From: Cudoniella acicularis
Taxonomy: Eukaryota > Ascomycota > Leotiomycetes > Helotiales > Helotiaceae
Length of the DNA: 23,475 bases
NCBI GenBank assembly: GCA_013054445.1
Contig: JAAMPI010000894.1
Span: 1 to 23,475, forward strand
Direction: 5' to 3'
A model generated the notes under the pieces. The model searched no databases and had not been told where the DNA came from. It saw only the letters and a program-made list of their open reading frames with translations. Positions 18,358 through 23,475 of the stretch are shown here, in pieces (position 1 is the stretch's first letter; every line of letters starts with the position of its first letter). The translations under genes were made by a program, and so were the position numbers.

Positions 18358-19214
18358 GACTATGGGCATCAAATACCTGGGTCTAGGTAAGAAGTGTAGT
18401 TGTGCTTAGGTAAAGCCTCAAAATACCCAACATACCCATTTCTGCATGCAGGTTAATGGTGGACGTGGGTGTATGTACGGTGTTGGGCAGCAAGGAGTAA
18501 ATGAGGCTTTAAATGGGCGGAGATCAGTGGATAGCGGGTTTTCTTAAATGCCGGTAGTGGTTTTGTGACTGGTTCATGGAATGGAAGTGTGCATGCGCGC
18601 ACGCACCATTAGACAGCTTTTTCCCTCGTTCTTCCAAACGGGTCTTTATCTACGCATTTTCGGGTGCTTATAAGATTTTGCAGAGAGATAAGTATTGTTC
18701 GCTCCATCGATACCTGAGGACGTGGCCTTTTACCTGGCGAACCCAACTTTGACAACACTGCGTCAAGTTCGAACGTCTCAAACACACATCCAGAATCATT
18801 TCCACACCTGACCCACTGGATTCACTCATAGTTTCACTGTTCCACGATGCGGCCCCCGGGTCGCTCCAGGAGAGAACTCCGATCACTGATCAGCCAGCGC
18901 ACTGACTCTAGCCCTGGGACAATCCAATGAACCCATGATTCATGGTCCGTGGACGATGATTCCTCCATTGCTCCGATCTGCAATTGTGATCTAATGAATA
19001 AGGCCGTTGGACCTTGCTGGCGCTGTCGATTCCACTATCAATAGAACGCCACACGCAAAAAGAATGGCGGATCTCGTGCATCTCCACCAATCCGCCCTGC
19101 CGGCTGAAGGCCCAGCTGAGAGTCTGAAGAAAACACAAATACGGAAGAGATACCCTCAGTGATACCCATTTTTGCTCTTCCTAGGTCTATACCTTTCTTC
19201 TGAGTCATAGAAAT

Positions 19215-22200
19215 ATGGCTCCTTATATAACTAACATAGAATCGGAATCATTGCCAGTTAACGGTGTACCGGTAATTGATAATACCCATATCTCCAATCA
19301 TGCTGATCCCAAACCAAATAAGACAACACCAAGACCTATTGCGATATGGTAACCAAATTCAAACTATTTTTTTTTTCTTTCACCCGACGTCTCTGCTCTA
19401 AAAAGGCCAAGAGATGCTCGATCCTGCCCCCTCTTCTTGGCTCCCTCTTCCTCAAAGTATGCAGTGCTAACTTATTGAAGTGGCATGGCACTTCGCCTTC
19501 CTGGTGGGATCACCACGCCATCTCAGTTTTGGGACTTTCTAGTGTCGAAGAAAGACGCGAGAGGACCGGTCCCTGCTACGCGTTACAACATCGCAGGTTT
19601 CCACTCCAAGTCTGGAAAATCCAACGCTATCAAGACCAATCATGGCTATTTTCTTGACGAGTCAATTGACCTTGGTGCCCTTGACACGACATTTTTCAAT
19701 ATGCCAAAAAACGAGTAAGGATCTTGTCGTCCCTTTCACATCCTTAGAATTTTCAGTTGTAGATTAACTATAAAGACATGTTTCAAGATGAAAATATTCT
19801 CCGGGTACCCGAGATGTGACAACTCAGCATTTTCCTCTCCTTTTATGAAACATAGTGGGACACAAGTTTACTAATTCCCAATCTTTTAGGGTCGAGCGCC
19901 AAGATCCGCAACAACGCCAGTTGCTTGAAGTGACACGCGAATGCCTCGACAGTGCCGGCGAGGTTAACTACCGCGGCAAAGATGTCGGATGTTATATTGG
20001 CTCATTTGGAGAAGATTGGGTTGAAGCATTTGCCAAAGATGATCAACACCATGGCACTTATCGTATCTCGGGCTATTCTGACTTCGCGCTTGCCAACCGT
20101 CTCTCGTATGAGTTTGATTTGCAAGGGCCCAGCATGGTCATTCGAGCAGCATGCTCCTCGTCATTGATAGCATTGCATCAGGCTTGTCTGGCAATTGACC
20201 GAGGAGAATGTACTTCTGCTATCGTTGGTGGAGCTAGCTTGATCACCGGACCTGGGCAGACTGCTGCAATGTGAGTTGTTGAATTTTCTTTTGCTGGGAT
20301 ATTTGTCGCCTTAGATTTGAGAATTTTCAACTCAATTTCTTGGGGAAAACTAGACTTTAGGCTTATATAATTTTAGGTCTGAACAGGGTGTTCTGTCACC
20401 CAACGGCTCATGCAGAACCTTTGATGCTGATGCCGATGGGTACGCACGAGCAGAGGCTATAAACGCTATTTTCATAAAGCCATTGGACGACGCGATTCGA
20501 GACAGGAACCCCATTCGCGCTATTATTCGTTCAACCGCATCGAATTGTGATGGCAAAACACCAAGCCTATTCCTTCCCAGCACTGAAAGTCATGAGGCAA
20601 TGATTAGAAAGGCATATACATCTGCAGGACTTGACTTCACGGAAACTCCTTTTTGTGAACTCCATGGAACTGGTACTCCGGTTAGTTTGTCTGACATTTT
20701 CAATCCTTCATTTACAGTTCCATTATTCTCATATTTATGACCGTTCAAACTTCAACCCTTTTATTCATTGTCACGAATGCATCAAGAACATTGGAAAATA
20801 AACTTTGTTTATTAGTCACTTGAACATTTTCAATTGTCTTTCGATTTCAAAAGATGGTCATGTAAACCGCTGGATAGTTGAGGCGATCGCAATTTAGAAC
20901 ATTTATATGCTAATTTTCCGTGCATCTGCTTCTAGATAGGTGACCCTCTTGAGGCTGCTGCCGTTGCAAATGTTTTTGGTGACAATGGAGTCTATATAGG
21001 CTCTGTGAAGCCAAATGTCGGTCACTCTGAAGCTGCATCAGGTATCACTTCACTTATCAAAGCCGTCCTCGCAATCGAACACCGTATCATTCCACCCAAC
21101 ATTAAGTTTGACAAGCCGAACCCTCGGATTCCGTTTGAGTCTCGAAAACTGATTGTGCCGGTTGAGCCGACTCCATGGCCAAAAGACCGAGCTGTTCGAG
21201 TCAGCGTCAATTCGTTTGGCATTGGAGGGTCAAATGCACATGCTATTGTAGAGTCTGCTTCCAATTTTCTGCCCCAGAAACCTGCAAAAACTCTAAAGTT
21301 GAATGAGAGGCACCTACTCTTGTTTTCTGCCAACACAGCTGGGTCACTTCAGTCACAGGTATCTAACCTGCAGCAATATGCTGAGGAACACCCAGAACTA
21401 CTCCCAGACATGGCCTATACTCTGGCAGTTCGACGTGAACACCTTCCACACAGAGCATATTCAATATTCGCTAAGGGCGAGACCACGATTACAGCACCCG
21501 CGGTCAAATCAAGTTCAACATCTGCACTTTTAGTTATGATTTTTACCGGTCAGGGTGCCCACTGGCCTCAGATGGGTTTGGAACTTTTTAAATCCCAGCC
21601 AACCTTTCGCAAGTGCATTCAGAAGTTGGATCAAGTCTTGCAAGCACTGCCAGACGCGCCCGGGTGGCTTATCGAAGAAGAATTGCAAAAAACTCCTGAT
21701 ACCAGCAATCTAAGTCAAGCCGCCTATTCCCAACCCCTTTGTACCGCTGTTCAAATAGCGTTAGTGGAAAATTTGACCGCGTTAGGCATACGTCCAGCAG
21801 GTGTTGTAGGTCATAGCAGTGGCGAGATGGCAGCGGCTTTTGCAGCAGGGAAACTCACGTCAAGCGAGGCCATCATTGCGGCATATTATCGCGGCATCGT
21901 TTCTGGAAATATCACACGTCACGGAAAAATGGCTGCTATCGGGATGGGATGGGATGAGACATCTGGGTTCCTCATAGATGGGGTAGTAATTGCTTGCGAA
22001 AATTCCCCCTCTTCCGTCACAATTTCTGGAGACGAAGCCCCATTGGATGAAGTCCTAACAAGCATACGAGCAGCCCGACCGGATGTTCTTGCACGAGCAC
22101 TGAAAATCGACCGGGCTTATCACTCTCATCACATGAAGGAGGTGGGGGAAACTTATCGGCAGCTCACTGAAAGAAGGGTTTTTGGAAACAAACCAAACCC

Positions 22201-23475
22201 AAGTGTCTTGTTCTTTTCAAGTGTTTCTGGAAAACAGATTCACCCCTCCGATAGCGTTGGACCGAATTACTGGCAATCTAATCTGGAGTCTCCCGTTCGA
22301 TTTCGAACAGCTGTTACAAACCTAGTACATGCACTTGAGACGAAATACATCAAGCGGAAGAGCAAAAATTTGGTGTTCCTCGAAATTGGCCCGCATTCCG
22401 CCCTCGCAGGCCCTTTGCGCCAAATCCTCACTGCTGCCTCTCTTAGTAGCCCTTACATTCCTGCGATGATCCGCAAGAAGGATTGCACTGAAACTTTCCT
22501 ATCGTCGATCGGTCAATTATATCTTCAAAATGTCTCGGTCGACTTCAAAGCCCTCACAGACCCTCTTGATTCGGCTACCGCTCTCCCAGACTTGCCCACA
22601 TACTCATGGCATCATGATAAGTCCTTTTGGTACGAGACACGGGTGATGAAAGAATGGAGGCATCGGAAATACAAACACCATGAGCTTCTGGGCTCACGGG
22701 TGCCAGAAAGTACGGACAATGAACCGGCATGGCGGAGTATTTTGTCACTGGACAAGACGCCTTGGGTGCGGGATCACAACATCAAGAATGATGTTATATT
22801 TCCCTGCGCCGGATATGTAGGGATGATTGCGGAGGTCGCTAGACAATTGAGTCTAAGTTCCCAGCACAGCGATGGAAAGTTCCATGGTTACACTTTACGT
22901 CAAGTTGTCGTCAGCACCGCCCTCGTTCTTGACGAGAGCAAAACGACCGAGATTATTACCCAGTTAACACGACAACGGCTTACTGATAGTCTCGACAGCG
23001 AGTGGTTTGATTTTACCATCAGCTCCCACAATGGCGTGTCGTGGATTAAACATTGTTCTGGACAGGTCTGCGCTACAAACGAGTCTGTTGAAAATCACGG
23101 AAAGCCCTCGCCGCTGCCTCGAGAAGTTAATTCTGCCCGATTCTACGATAGTATGCGTAGAGTGGGCGCAAATTATGGGCCGTGCTTTCAAGGCTTAAGG
23201 GACATAACCAGTGCGACTACTTCAAACACCGCATTTGCCCATACAACGAACACGATTACTGGCGATGATAAAGATTACTTGGTCCACCCAACTGCATTCG
23301 ACAATTTTTTGCAGGTATTTGCTGTAGCATCTGTCAAAGGCATCAACCGCGATATTCAAAAACTAACTGTCCCTACAAGCTTTGACGAAATCAAAGTTTG
23401 GGGTTTGAGCTCGCAGCTGATTTTCACAGCGTCTGCCTCCTCAAACTCCAGAGGTATTGTCAGCGGATCTGGCAA
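19215..23475 (+). CDS. highly reducing type I polyketide synthase, 3' truncated by the window
   Basis: Exons 19215-19348, 19481-19714, 19890-20270, 20377-20680 and 20936 to the window end give about 1197 residues so far. Introns of 132, 175, 106 and 255 bases were placed so that frame and the KS consensus are continuous across each; acceptors carry GCTAAC or ACTAAT branch points where visible. The ketosynthase spans about 40-455, with C211 in Ala-Ala-Cys-Ser-Ser-Ser, H346 in His-Gly-Thr-Gly-Thr and H381 in Asn-Val-Gly-His. The acyltransferase spans about 550-880, with Phe-Thr-Gly-Gln-Gly at its start, S645 in Gly-His-Ser-Ser-Gly-Glu and a later Tyr-His-Ser-His-His. The dehydratase starts near 933, with catalytic H965 and D1140. 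Such enzymes build reduced polyketide chains iteratively from malonyl-CoA in the cytosol. The order KS-AT-DH marks a reducing PKS; methyltransferase, enoylreductase, ketoreductase and ACP domains would lie beyond 23475. The product cannot be predicted. Confidence 0.93.

Larger units (their letters stand above)
17084..19214. other. divergent MFS/PKS intergenic region
   Basis: A 2.1 kb region that should hold both promoters. The 15-base word GAGAAGTCTCGAAAA occurs identically at 17430-17444 and 17975-17989. Its first part is a dyad (CGAGA-AG-TCTCG in the first copy). A hairpin is present at 18331-18357. CTGCAG/GGCTGC words cluster at about 17735-17757, and GCATGCGCGCACGCACC lies near 18591. A 102-codon minus-strand frame (17949-18257) is listed separately with low confidence. 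No convincing gene is present otherwise. Confidence 0.45.

Noticed and set aside
19855..20274. ATG at 19855 as a start for a separate ketosynthase fragment
   Set aside because: It lies inside PKS intron 2; the exon starts at 19890 after TTTTAG and joins in phase to the preceding exon.

Overview
The window reads as nuclear DNA of a filamentous ascomycete. Genes are interrupted by GT-AG introns with CTAAC/CTGAC-type branch points. The content is typical of Pezizomycotina accessory DNA: heterokaryon-incompatibility (HET) genes, a TRI14-like secreted protein, a BTB/POZ protein, a 14-helix MFS exporter and a highly reducing polyketide synthase (HR-PKS). A Leotiomycete-like host is my guess from protein style only; nothing in the sequence proves it.

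Layout. 1-665 is an AT-rich left edge followed by an upstream region. 666-1809 (+) is a two-exon TRI14-like secreted beta-propeller. 1963-2826 (-) is a T1/KCTD-type BTB protein. 3447-3565 is the first copy of a dispersed repeat. 3658-4185 (-) is a small two-exon gene of about 102 codons. 4771-7067 (-) is a HET-domain gene whose C-terminal part is separated from the main frame by a frame change near a G7/C7 run and by an in-frame stop. About 7571-7990 is an extremely AT-rich, RIP-like tract. 8181-9365 (+) is a decayed second HET gene. 9778-9905 is a GC-rich palindromic island with a 17-G run. 10521-11414 (-) is a two-finger C2H2 protein. 11415-14928 is gene-poor, with one strong 26-bp inverted repeat at 12125-12209. 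14929-15038 is the second copy of the dispersed repeat, which contains the stop codon of the MFS gene.

The right-hand third looks like the edge of a biosynthetic gene cluster. A five-exon MFS exporter (15032-17083, -) is divergent from a multi-exon HR-PKS (19215 to beyond 23475, +) across a 2.1 kb intergenic region. The PKS shows complete KS and AT domains and most of a DH domain before the window ends; its later domains lie outside. The exporter is the natural candidate for moving the polyketide out of the cell. The C2H2 protein 3.6 kb beyond the MFS 3' end could be a regulator, but nothing ties it to the cluster directly.

No wholly new multi-gene system is evident. The most unusual signals are the shared repeat that supplies the exporter's stop codon, the hidden small spliced gene, the broken HET pair around an AT-rich tract, the 12.1 kb stem-loop, and a repeated palindrome in the MFS/PKS intergenic region. 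No rRNA, tRNA or CRISPR array was seen by eye. Exon boundaries were placed by hand from splice signals and reading frame, not by transcript data.
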